Assembly (NCBI RefSeq): GCF_900101045.1
Contig: NZ_FNFN01000007.1
Span: 124,001 to 188,000, forward strand
DNA from: Nocardioides sp. YR527
Lineage (GTDB): Bacteria > Actinomycetota > Actinomycetes > Propionibacteriales > Nocardioidaceae
Direction: 5' to 3'
DNA length: 64,000 bases
How positions within the stretch are numbered: position 1 is the stretch's first letter; the number at the start of each line of letters is the position of its first letter. Position numbers and translations under genes: made by a program. Positions 7,242 to 14,668 of this stretch are shown one piece after another. The notes under the pieces were generated by a model, which saw only the letters and a program-made list of their open reading frames with translations, did not search any database and was not told where the DNA came from.

Positions 7242-8423
7242 TCAGGCAGGGACAGGAACGGGCGTACGCCGCTCGCCGCCGGGCGCACGGACGGCGACCA
7301 GGAGCACGACGAGGCCGACGGCGGTGACCGCGGCACCGGCCCACAGCGGCGAGGTGTAGCCGAGGCCGGCGGCGAGGGTGATGCCGCCGATCCACGCGCC
7401 GAGCGCGTTGCCGACGTTGAAGGCGGCGATGTTGGCGCCGGAGGCGAGGGTGGGCGCCTGGTCGGCGTACCCCATCACCCGCATCTGCAGGGCCGGCACC
7501 GTACCGAAGCCGACGGCGCCCATCAGGACCAGGGCGATGACGGTCAGCACCTGGCTGGTCGCGACGAGGGCGAAGCCGGCGAGGACGACGGTCAGGGCGG
7601 CCAGGAGCACGCCGAGGGTCTTGACCAGGTCACGGTCGGCGGCCCGGCCGCCGACGATGTTGCCGACGAACAGGCCGACCCCGAAGAGGACGAGCAGCAG
7701 CGGCACCGCCCCGGCGGAGAAGCCGCTGACCTCGGTCAGCGTGAAGGCGATGTAGGTGAAGCCGCCGAACATGCCGCCGTAGCCGAGCACGGTCAGGGCG
7801 ATCGAGAGCCAGACCTGTGGGCTGGTGAAGGCGGCCAGCTCGGTACGTACTGCCGGGGCGGCGGCCTCGCTGCGGCCGGTGTGGGCCGGGACCAGGAGGG
7901 CGATGCCGACGAAGGCGATGATGCCGATGACGGTGATCGCCCAGAAGGTCGAGCGCCAGCCGGCGGCCTGGCCGAGCAGGGTGCCCAACGGAACGCCGAG
8001 GACGTTGGCCAGGGTGAGGCCGCCGAACATGAACGCGATCGCGCTGGCCTTGCGGTCCGGGGCGACCAGCTGCGCGGCGACGACGGAGCCGATGCCGAAG
8101 AAGGCGCCGTGGCACAGTGCCGCGACGATCCGGCCGGCCATCATCGTGGCGTAGTCGGGTGACATCGCGGAGATCAGGTTGCCGAGGATGAACAGCACCA
8201 TCAGGCCGAGCAGGGCGACCTTGCGGGGCACTCGGGTGAGCAGGAGGGTGAGGCCGACGGCGCCGATCGCGACGCTGAGGGCGTAGCCGGAGATGAGGTA
8301 GCCGGCGGTGGTCTCGCTGACCCCGAAGTCGGTGGAGACCTCGGGCAGCAGGCCCATGATGACGAACTCGGTGAGGCCGATGCCGAACCCTCCGATCGCG
8401 AGGGCTAGCAGTGCGACGGGCAT
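7242..8423 (-). CDS. MFS transporter, DHA1 family (AraJ/Cmr-like efflux)
   Basis: The 393-aa membrane protein has 12 predicted hydrophobic segments. The N-terminus MPVALLALAIGGFGIGLTEFVIMGLLP is typical of AraJ/PbuE/chloramphenicol-type DHA1 exporters, followed by motif A-like LLTRVPRKVALL and GRIVAALCHGAFFGIG. Drug or metabolite export driven by protons is expected; the substrate is not evident. AGGAG lies before the ATG at 8423. It is the first gene of the MFS-AKR unit, divergent from MarR at 8563, with a -10-like TATAAA (minus strand, 8495-8500) framed by two copies of AGTTGCACACGC. Confidence 0.92.
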   Translation of the reverse strand: MPVALLALAIGGFGIGLTEFVIMGLLPEVSTDFGVSETTAGYLISGYALSVAIGAVGLTLLLTRVPRKVALLGLMVLFILGNLISAMSPDYATMMAGRIVAALCHGAFFGIGSVVAAQLVAPDRKASAIAFMFGGLTLANVLGVPLGTLLGQAAGWRSTFWAITVIGIIAFVGIALLVPAHTGRSEAAAPAVRTELAAFTSPQVWLSIALTVLGYGGMFGGFTYIAFTLTEVSGFSAGAVPLLLVLFGVGLFVGNIVGGRAADRDLVKTLGVLLAALTVVLAGFALVATSQVLTVIALVLMGAVGFGTVPALQMRVMGYADQAPTLASGANIAAFNVGNALGAWIGGITLAAGLGYTSPLWAGAAVTAVGLVVLLVAVRAPGGERRTPVPVPA

Positions 8424-8466
8424 GGATGACTCCTGAGCTGGACGGATTGCGTCTGTCGATAGTCGG

Positions 8467-8511
8467 CGTGCGCAGTAGTTGCACACGCTTCGTATTTATA
8501 GTTGCACACGC
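8467..8511. promoter_or_regulatory. Operator repeats between the MFS and MarR genes
   Basis: AGTTGCACACGC occurs twice (8477-8488 and 8500-8511), 23 bp apart. The first copy also forms a near-palindrome with GCGTGCGCA at 8467-8475. On the minus strand TATAAA (8495-8500) lies between the two copies, so a protein bound here would cover the MFS promoter. The likely binder is the adjacent MarR protein. Confidence 0.7.
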
Positions 8512-8562
8512 GCACTATCCGCGCAATTCGGGTATGCTGGAGTCGTCCACGAAGGAGGACCC

Positions 8563-9009
8563 ATGGGAATCGCTGACGACGCCGTCGAGATCCGCGCACA
8601 GGGCTGGCGCACACTGGCCGCGGTGCACGGCCTGATCGAGGCCGCACTCGAGAAGGCGCTGCAGCGCGAGCACGGGCTGTCGGTCGTCGAGTTCACCGTC
8701 CTCGACGCGCTCAGCCGTCAGGACGGCTGGCACATGCGCATGCAGCAGCTGGCGCGCGCGGCGGCCCTCTCTTCCTCGGCTACGACCCGGTTGGTCACGC
8801 GCCTGGAGAACCGCGACCTCCTCACCCGGATCCTGTGCGCCGACGACCGCCGCGGGATCTACACCGAGCTCACGCCCGCCGGACGCGCCCTGCTGAAGAA
8901 GGCCCGTCCGCTGCACGACGAGGTGCTGCGTACGGCACTGGACGAGGCCGCCGAGATCCCCGAGCTCGCGCCGCTCGTGCACGCGCTCGGGTCGTTGTCA
9001 CCGGCCTGA
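8563..9009 (+). CDS. MarR-family transcriptional regulator
   Basis: The 148-aa protein has a winged HTH at about 55-110 (MRMQQLARAAALSSSATTRLVTRLENRDLLTR, then ADDRRGIYTELTPAG). This is the MarR subtype in which a TTRLVTRLE recognition helix is followed by an R..CADDRRG wing. AAGGAGG sits 6-7 nt before the ATG, which fixes the start at 8563 rather than the upstream ATG at 8479 that lies inside the operators. Divergent from the MFS-AKR unit, it is the likely repressor of that unit. It is convergent with the response regulator gene. Confidence 0.92.
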   Translation: MGIADDAVEIRAQGWRTLAAVHGLIEAALEKALQREHGLSVVEFTVLDALSRQDGWHMRMQQLARAAALSSSATTRLVTRLENRDLLTRILCADDRRGIYTELTPAGRALLKKARPLHDEVLRTALDEAAEIPELAPLVHALGSLSPA

Positions 9010-9025
9010 TCCCCCGCCTGGTCTC

Positions 9026-9634
9026 TCAGGCGAGCCAGCCGTTGCGGCGAGCGGTGAGGGCCGCCTCGGTCTTGTTGCGGGTGCCGGTCTTGCCGATGGC
9101 CGCGGAGAGATAGTTGCGCACCGTGCTCGGCGAGAGGAAGAGCCGCCCGGCGATGTCGGCGACGCTCGACCCGTCCTCGGAGGCCGCGAGCACGTCGCGC
9201 TCGCGCGCGGTCAGCGGGTTCGGGGCAGCGCGGAGCGTGGCGGCGGCCAGGGCGGGGTCGAGGACCGTCTCGCCGCGCAGCACCCGCCGGATCGCGCCGG
9301 CCAACTCCTCGACCGGCCCGTCCTTGACCAGGAAGCCGACCGCGCCCGCGGCCATCGCCTGACGCACATAGCCGGGCCGGGAGAACGTCGTCAGGATCAT
9401 CACCCGGCACTCCGGGATTGACGCGCGCAGCTCGCGTGCGGCCTCGAGTCCGCTGATCCCGGGCAGCTCGATGTCGAGCAGCGCCACATCGGGGCGCACC
9501 TCGAGCGCCGTCGGCACGATCTCGGTGCCGGTCCCGACCTGGGCGACCACCTCGAGGTCGTCCTCGAGCCCGAGCAGCACGGCGAGCGCGCCGCGCATCA
9601 TCGCCTGGTCCTCGGCGAGCAGGATCCGGATCAC
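9026..9634 (-). CDS. LuxR-family response regulator (DesR-like)
   Basis: The 202-aa protein has a receiver domain (acidic pocket LLAEDQAMMRG, phospho-acceptor Asp in VALLDIELPG, Thr/Lys in ILTTFSR and GFLVKDG) and a C-terminal LuxR HTH (LTARERDVLAASEDGSSVADIAGRLFLSPSTVRNYLSAAIGKTGTRNKTEAA). It starts with GTG at 9634, overlapping the kinase stop by 4 bp (GTGA), so the pair is translationally coupled. It is the DNA-binding output of the adjacent kinase. Similar pairs sense membrane or thermal state, but nothing here proves the signal. Confidence 0.95.
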   Translation of the reverse strand: MIRILLAEDQAMMRGALAVLLGLEDDLEVVAQVGTGTEIVPTALEVRPDVALLDIELPGISGLEAARELRASIPECRVMILTTFSRPGYVRQAMAAGAVGFLVKDGPVEELAGAIRRVLRGETVLDPALAAATLRAAPNPLTARERDVLAASEDGSSVADIAGRLFLSPSTVRNYLSAAIGKTGTRNKTEAALTARRNGWLA

Positions 9635-10704
9635 GACGCCGGCACCCTCGCCTCGAGGCGGAACCCGTCGACCCCAGGACGTACGTCGAGGCGACCGTCG
9701 ACCGCACGCAGCCGCTGCCGCAGGCCTTCGAGCCCGCCTGACCTCTCGCCCGTGTCCACCGGGCCCCCGACCCCGTCGTCGACCACGGCGAGCCGGAGCT
9801 CGCCGCCGTCCTCGGAGAGCTCGAAACGGCAGCTGGCCGCACCGGAATGGCGGATCACGTTGGTCGCCCCCTCGCGTACGACCCAGGCGAGCGCCTGGCC
9901 GGCGATGTCGGGCACCTCGGCCTGGGCAGCGGTGATCGACGTACGGATCCCGGCGGCGTCGAGCGCACGACGCGCGCCGTCGAGCTCCTCGGCCAGGGAG
10001 AGCGTCTTCATCTGGTCGACGGCGGCCCGGACGTCGGCCAGGGCCGCGCGGCCGACCTCCTCGATGTCGGCCGCGTGCGCGGCGGCCGCCTCCGGGTCAC
10101 GAGCCGCCAGGCGGCGTACGGCCTCGGCCTTGACGACCATCACGCTCAACGTGTGACCGAGCAGGTCATGGAGGTCACGGGACATCCGGGCACGCTCCTC
10201 GGCCACGGCGGCCCGGGCGAGCTCCTCCCGGGTGCGGCGGAGCTGCTCGACCGCTTCGATCAGGCGGAGGAAGGAGGTCGTGGTGACGCCGCTGAGCAAG
10301 ATGCCACCGACGCTGAGCAGGTAGGCGTCGCCGATGCCCTCGATGACCGCGATCGAGACCGCGACCCCGACCGTGGCCAGGGCGATGGCGCCGGCCAGGC
10401 GCCAGCCGCGCAGCACCGCCGGCGAGACGATCGCCAGCACGCCCCAGACCGTCTGCCAGCCCTCGCCCTGCATCGCGGCGAGCACGATGAGGCCGACGAG
10501 GACGGGCAGCAGGACCGCCACTCGGCCGGTGACCACCAAGGCGACGGCGGCCACCCCGACGGCCACCACCAGGGCGGCCTGGCCGACGGCCAGGAGCACG
10601 TCGCCGGAGAGGTTGAGCAGCGGGAAGAGCAGCAGCACCGGCAGCCACACCAGCACCACGCCGTGGCGCTGGAGGTGACACCGCAGCCCGGACACGATCG
10701 TCAC
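9631..10704 (-). CDS. Membrane sensor histidine kinase (DesK-like, HisKA_3)
   Basis: The protein has about 357 aa from a GTG at 10704. Five or six transmembrane segments occupy residues about 15-155, then a HisKA_3 dimerisation helix with the phospho-His in SRDLHDLLGHTLSVM, and an HATPase domain (N-box REGATNVIRHS, G-box VVDDGVGG, C-terminal GGLEGLRQRL). The sensor is the membrane part itself; no extracellular domain is present. It lies between DUF6069 (1 bp upstream) and the response regulator (4 bp overlap) as one operon. The longer frame to 10737 would overlap DUF6069, so the GTG is preferred. Confidence 0.93.
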   Translation of the reverse strand: MTIVSGLRCHLQRHGVVLVWLPVLLLFPLLNLSGDVLLAVGQAALVVAVGVAAVALVVTGRVAVLLPVLVGLIVLAAMQGEGWQTVWGVLAIVSPAVLRGWRLAGAIALATVGVAVSIAVIEGIGDAYLLSVGGILLSGVTTTSFLRLIEAVEQLRRTREELARAAVAEERARMSRDLHDLLGHTLSVMVVKAEAVRRLAARDPEAAAAHAADIEEVGRAALADVRAAVDQMKTLSLAEELDGARRALDAAGIRTSITAAQAEVPDIAGQALAWVVREGATNVIRHSGAASCRFELSEDGGELRLAVVDDGVGGPVDTGERSGGLEGLRQRLRAVDGRLDVRPGVDGFRLEARVPAS

Positions 10705-10705
10705 C

Positions 10706-11113
10706 CTATCGCCGCCGCAGGCCGGCGATGACCACAACGGCCACGACGACGTGCAGGCTCGCGAGCCCCAGGCCGGCGGCCAGGGTGAGCGCGCTGGTCG
10801 GCGTGATCAGGGAGACCACGGCGATCCCGACGGCAAGCATCGTCCAGCGCCTGGTCCCGCGCTCGGAACGCCCCTCCCACCAGCGCAGCAGCGCTCCGCC
10901 GGCCAGCGCGATGATCAGGCTGCTGACGATCACCGAGCCGACTCCGATCTGCTGGCTGCCGGCGCCCGACTTCACCTCGAGCTCCACTCCCCCGGCCTGG
11001 GTCCACAGCAGCCATACGGCCGTCGCAGCCACGGCCGCCGTGGCCGCCACGCCGCCGATCCGCGCCCATCCGACCCGGGTGCGCTGCGCGGTCTCGTTCG
11101 TCACGGTTGTCAT
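10706..11113 (-). CDS. DUF6069 family membrane protein
   Basis: The 135-aa protein has four hydrophobic segments, starting MTTVTNETAQRTRVGWARIGGVAATAAVAATAVWLLW and with VELEVKSGAGSQQIGVGSVIVSSLIIALAGG, which matches DUF6069. These proteins are often encoded with DesK/DesR-type two-component systems; their role is unknown and could be sensing partner or target. The ATG at 11113 is preferred to the far upstream ATG at 11230 because it gives the family N-terminus and GGAGG lies upstream. It heads the DUF6069-kinase-regulator operon. Confidence 0.85.
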   Translation of the reverse strand: MTTVTNETAQRTRVGWARIGGVAATAAVAATAVWLLWTQAGGVELEVKSGAGSQQIGVGSVIVSSLIIALAGGALLRWWEGRSERGTRRWTMLAVGIAVVSLITPTSALTLAAGLGLASLHVVVAVVVIAGLRRR

Positions 11114-11210
11114 CGCGATTCCTCCGTCTCCACCACCCACCGTCGGTGGTGTCTCCAGACTCGCGTTCCGGGGTGCCCGGGCGTCAGATCTGATTGTCCG
11201 GACCCGACGG

Positions 11211-11237
11211 TGACAATTGTCAGTGGGCACGTGTGCC
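11211..11237. promoter_or_regulatory. Two adjacent palindromes in a divergent promoter
   Basis: TGACAATTGTCA (11211-11222) is a perfect 12-bp palindrome, and GGCAC-GT-GTGCC (11226-11237) is a second 5-bp-arm palindrome right after it. They lie 13-39 bp before the ATG at 11250 and about 100 bp from the DUF6069 start. Either could be an operator; the binder is not identifiable from the window. Confidence 0.55.
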
Positions 11238-11249
11238 TATCGTGGAGGC

Positions 11250-11903
11250 ATGCGCATCGCCATCGTCGGCGGCCACGGCAAGGTCGCCCTGCACCTCCAT
11301 CCGATCCTCGCGGCCGCGGGCCACACCCCGCTCGCGCTCGTACGCAGCGAGAGCTACCGAGCCGAGCTCGAAGCGCTCGGGGCCGAGGTGGGCCTGCTCG
11401 ACATCGAGAACCAGGACGCCGACGGGTTCGCCGCCGCCTTCGCGGGCAGCGATGCGGTGGTCTTCGCCGCCGGCGGCGGCCCCGACGGCAACAAGGAGCG
11501 CAAGCGCACCGTCGACCTGGAGGGCTCGACCAAGTCGATCGCCGGCGCGAAGGCTGCCGGCATCCGGCGCTTCGTGCAGGTCTCGGCGATCAACGTCGAC
11601 GAGCCGGTCCCGGCCGACGCCGGCGAGGTGTGGACGGCCTACGTCGAGGCCAAGCGCGACGCCGACATCGCCCTGCGCGACAGCGACCTCGAGTGGACCA
11701 TCCTGCGTCCCGGTGGCCTCACCGACGACCCCGCGACCGGACGGGTGAAGCTGGCCCCGAAGCTCGGCCGCGACACCATCCCGCGTGCCGACGTGGCCGC
11801 GGTGATCGCCGCCGTGATCGACGACGACGCCACCGTCGGCAAGCAGTGGGAGCTGGTCTCCGGCGACGCCTCGGTCGACGAGGCCATCGCCGCCGTCCTC
11901 TAG
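11250..11903 (+). CDS. NAD(P)H-binding atypical SDR (YwnB/SDR_a5-like)
   Basis: The 217-aa protein has a Rossmann N-terminus (IAIVGGHGKVALHLHPILAAAG, the GxxGxxG-like loop), then GSDAVVFAAG, QVSAINVDEP and YVEAKRDAD with the Tyr/Lys pair, and WTILRPGGLTDDP. This is the small NmrA-like/atypical SDR family that binds NAD(P) and acts as reductase or redox sensor; the substrate is unknown. GGAGG sits just before the ATG. Its stop overlaps the convergent DinB gene by 3-4 bp. Confidence 0.9.
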   Translation: MRIAIVGGHGKVALHLHPILAAAGHTPLALVRSESYRAELEALGAEVGLLDIENQDADGFAAAFAGSDAVVFAAGGGPDGNKERKRTVDLEGSTKSIAGAKAAGIRRFVQVSAINVDEPVPADAGEVWTAYVEAKRDADIALRDSDLEWTILRPGGLTDDPATGRVKLAPKLGRDTIPRADVAAVIAAVIDDDATVGKQWELVSGDASVDEAIAAVL

Positions 11904-12418
11904 CGCAGGCCCAGCAGACCTCTGACGTACGCCGCCTGGCCGATGTGCTGGGCGGCGTCGTCGACGATGCTGACCAGTCGGACCGCGGCGGTGACCGGCG
12001 GGTCCCAGTGCTCGTCGACGACCCGGGCGAGGTCGTCGTCGCCGAGCGTGTCGACCAGATCGATCGTCGCCTCGTGGACGGCCTGGTAGTAGCCGGTCAG
12101 CAGCGCCGGGTCCTCCAGCCGGAACGCCGCGACCTCCGCGGCACTCTGCCCGTAGCCCATCGCCCGGGGCTTGTACGGCAGCCCGAACCGCTCCACCCAG
12201 CCGTCCCGCGTCCACACCTCCTCGGTGCCGGCGAGCGGCGCGATCTGGACGTCCTCCATCCGGGCGATGTGCCACAGGGTCCAGGCGATCGAGTTCGCCC
12301 CGTCGTACGGCCGCCACAGCAGGTCGTCGACCGAGAGGCCGTCGACGATCGCGGGAAGGCTCTCCGCGATCCGGCCGAAGCCGTCCGCGAGCAGTCGCTG
12401 GGACCAGGTTTCGCTCAT
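11900..12418 (-). CDS. DinB/DUF664 family protein
   Basis: The 172-aa four-helix bundle protein has the metal-site histidines typical of DinB_2/DUF664: WTLWHIARMEDVQ near residue 50 and DDAAQHIGQAAYVRG near the end. Family members bind a divalent metal, and some are thiol-dependent S-transferases using bacillithiol or mycothiol, which fits a mycothiol-making host (inference). The start ATG at 12418 overlaps the stop of the nitronate monooxygenase gene by 4 bp (ATGA), so the two are coupled. The longer frame over the upstream gene is an artefact. Confidence 0.88.
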   Translation of the reverse strand: MSETWSQRLLADGFGRIAESLPAIVDGLSVDDLLWRPYDGANSIAWTLWHIARMEDVQIAPLAGTEEVWTRDGWVERFGLPYKPRAMGYGQSAAEVAAFRLEDPALLTGYYQAVHEATIDLVDTLGDDDLARVVDEHWDPPVTAAVRLVSIVDDAAQHIGQAAYVRGLLGLR

Positions 12419-13512
12419 ACCTTCCGTTCTACACCGTCGCGGTTCCCCGGCGGCAACAGCGCCTGCGCGTCGCTCCACATCCGGGTGACGACGTCGGCGG
12501 CCGGCTCGGCGACGGCGCGACCCGCGGCCTGGCCGGCCCAGTGGTTGGCGCGGTCCAGCGGCACCGCGGCGGCAGGATCCGGGATCCCCTTGCGCCAGCG
12601 GCCGACCAGGCCGCGCTGGTGCGGGTAGGGCGCCGGCGAAGGCGCGCCCGGCGCCTCCCAGGAGCGCACGTACCCCGTCGGGGCCGCGCGGCCCAGGCGC
12701 CCGGAGTAGGCCCGGGTGGCGACCGTGTCCTCCGGCGCGAGGCCCTCGAGCGAGGCCGCCCAGGCCTCGGCGATCCCGGTCTCCGGCGACCGCAGCAGCG
12801 CGCTGCCGACCTGGACGGCACTCGCACCGAGGGTCAGCGCAGCGGCGGCCGCACGCCCGTCGGCGATCGCGCCGGTGGCAATGACCGGCACATCGACCCC
12901 GTCGACGATGTGGGGCAGCAGCGCGAACAGTCCCACGGCCGTACGCTCCGCCGTCTCCGGCTCGAAGACACCTCGGTGCCCACCGGCCTCGAGACCCTGC
13001 GCGACGACGGCATCGGCGCCGGCCTCCTGCGCGGCCAGCGCCTCGGCCAGGGTCGTGGCGCACGCGAACCAGGCGATCCCGGCCTCGTGCAGGCGCTCGA
13101 CGTACTCCGGCGAGAAGGTCCCCATGATCGAGGAGACGACCCGCGGCCGGGCGGCGAGCATCGCCTCGCACTGCTCCTCGAACGACGGTGCGGGCGGCTG
13201 CTCGGGGCCCGGCGTACCGAACCTGCCCAGGAAATCCTCTGCGGCCGATATCCCGGCCGGGTCGTCGTCGAGAGGGTCGGGGATCCAGATGTTCAGCTGG
13301 AACGGCCCGGTCGACAGCGACCGGAACTCCGCCACCCACTCCGCGATCCGCGCCGGCGAGTCGAGCACCACCCCCGACGCGCCCATCCCTCCCGCGTCGG
13401 CGACCGCAGCCGCCAGCGCGGGCGGGCAGGCACCCGCCATCGGCGCCTGAAGGATCGGCATCGAGAGGCCGTACGCCTCGCAGAACTCCTGAGCACGTCG
13501 TCGGGCCGTCAT
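12415..13512 (-). CDS. Nitronate monooxygenase (2-nitropropane dioxygenase family)
   Basis: The 365-aa FMN-dependent TIM barrel shows the family marks: PILQAPMAGACPP at the N-terminus, DAVVAQGLEAGGHRG with the catalytic His, PVIATGAIADGRAAAAALTLGASAVQVGSALL for phosphate binding. The enzyme oxidises alkyl nitronates such as propionate 3-nitronate and so detoxifies nitro compounds. It is the first gene of a two-gene unit with DinB. The ATG at 13512 faces the divergent RibD-like gene 63 bp away. Confidence 0.92.
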   Translation of the reverse strand: MTARRRAQEFCEAYGLSMPILQAPMAGACPPALAAAVADAGGMGASGVVLDSPARIAEWVAEFRSLSTGPFQLNIWIPDPLDDDPAGISAAEDFLGRFGTPGPEQPPAPSFEEQCEAMLAARPRVVSSIMGTFSPEYVERLHEAGIAWFACATTLAEALAAQEAGADAVVAQGLEAGGHRGVFEPETAERTAVGLFALLPHIVDGVDVPVIATGAIADGRAAAAALTLGASAVQVGSALLRSPETGIAEAWAASLEGLAPEDTVATRAYSGRLGRAAPTGYVRSWEAPGAPSPAPYPHQRGLVGRWRKGIPDPAAAVPLDRANHWAGQAAGRAVAEPAADVVTRMWSDAQALLPPGNRDGVERKV

Positions 13513-13575
13513 GCATTCACGGTAGCGCCCGGAAACTCCTGGCGCCGCTCGCCCCGGCGCGGCAGGATCGGGCCC

Positions 13576-14157
13576 ATGCGCACCCTCATCTACTCAGCGT
13601 TCGTGTCCATCGACGGCGTCGTCGACTCCCCCGGCGGCGGCTCCGCCTCCGAGCAGCACCGCAGCGGCGGCTGGACCTTTCAGGACATCGAGTTCCTGCC
13701 GGAGGCGTACGCGATCAAGGGCAGCGAGATGGAGGAGGCCGGCGCGATGATGTTCGGCCGGCGCAGCTACGAGGCGTTCGCGCCGATCTGGCCCGACATC
13801 GAGGACTTCACGGTGGTGAAGGAGATCCCGAAGTACGTCGTCTCGACCTCCCTCGGCGAGGAGGCTCTCGTGGAGGGCTGGGGTCCGCAGACCGTGCTGA
13901 GGTCGCTCGAGGAGGTCGCGGATCTCAAGCAGGGCGACGGCGGCCCGATCCTGATCGCCGGCAGCGCCGAGCTCGCCCGCAACCTCTCCGACGCCGGCCT
14001 GATCGACCGCTACCACCTGCTCGTCTTCCCTGTCGTCCTCGGCGCCGGGAAGTCGATGTGGAGCGAGACCGACAAGGACAAGCAGCGGCTCACCCTGGTC
14101 GAGTCGGAGGCCTACGCCAACGGCATCCTCAAGCTCGTCTACGACGTCGTCCGCTGA
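13576..14157 (+). CDS. Dihydrofolate reductase family protein (RibD C-terminal domain)
   Basis: The 193-aa protein has the RibD_C/DHFR-like fold: start RTLIYSAFVSIDGVVDSPGG, MMFGRRSYEAFAPIWP, PKYVVSTSL, PILIAGSAELARNLSDAGLIDRYHLLVFPVVLGAGKSMW. These stand-alone proteins bind NADPH; they are not the main folate DHFR, and their substrates are mostly unknown. Divergent from the nitronate monooxygenase. Its end overlaps the convergent globin gene by 19 bp. Confidence 0.9.
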   Translation: MRTLIYSAFVSIDGVVDSPGGGSASEQHRSGGWTFQDIEFLPEAYAIKGSEMEEAGAMMFGRRSYEAFAPIWPDIEDFTVVKEIPKYVVSTSLGEEALVEGWGPQTVLRSLEEVADLKQGDGGPILIAGSAELARNLSDAGLIDRYHLLVFPVVLGAGKSMWSETDKDKQRLTLVESEAYANGILKLVYDVVR

Positions 14158-14603
14158 CTCTCGTCGATCAGACCGTCCCGGCCCCAGCGGGGTGTCGGAC
14201 CGGGGTCGCCGAGGTCGGTGCCGGGCGGGTCCTGGGAGACGTCCTTGGCGATCGCCGTGCCCCAGGCGAAGTAGGCCATCAGCGTCTCGTGCAGCTCGGG
14301 ACGGTCGGCCAGCACCTCCTCGATCGCGGCCTGCATCAGCTCGAGCCAGCGTTGCCGGTGCTCCTCGCGGATCCCGAGCCCGAGGTGGACCCTCAACAGC
14401 TCCTGATGGCCGCCGAGGGTGGCGGTGAAGTCGGCCGGTCCACCGAAGATCTCTCCCAGCCAGATCGCCACCCGCTCGACGTGCGTGAGCGTGAAGCTCG
14501 CGAACACCGGCGCCAGGAGCTCGTCGGCCAGCACTCGTTCGTAGAACGCATCACTCAGCCGGCGCAGCGCGGGCGCGCCACCGAGGTCGTCGTACAAGGT
14601 CAT
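14139..14603 (-). CDS. Truncated hemoglobin, group II-like
   Basis: The 154-aa 2-over-2 globin begins TLYDDLGGAPALRRLSDAFYERVLADELLAPVF, has the HVERVAIWLGEIFGGP segment and the likely proximal His in GGHQELLRVHLG, then RQRWLELMQAAI. Group II globins bind O2, NO or CO and protect from oxidative or nitrosative stress. A C-terminal extension (about 120-154, DVSQDPPGTDLGDPGPTPRWG) is the usual PGP..RW end of this subgroup. It is transcribed alone and overlaps the 3' end of the RibD-like gene. Confidence 0.93.
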   Translation of the reverse strand: MTLYDDLGGAPALRRLSDAFYERVLADELLAPVFASFTLTHVERVAIWLGEIFGGPADFTATLGGHQELLRVHLGLGIREEHRQRWLELMQAAIEEVLADRPELHETLMAYFAWGTAIAKDVSQDPPGTDLGDPGPTPRWGRDGLIDESQRTTS

Positions 14604-14668
14604 GGTTCACGATGGCGCGCGATCCCGCGACGTGCAACGAAATACCGGGACGCGTCCGCGAGGACGGC

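Noticed and set aside
11900..13516. A 538-aa frame combining the DinB protein with an N-terminal extension
   Set aside because: The extension is the nitronate monooxygenase gene read in the wrong frame; the real DinB start is the ATGA overlap at 12418.
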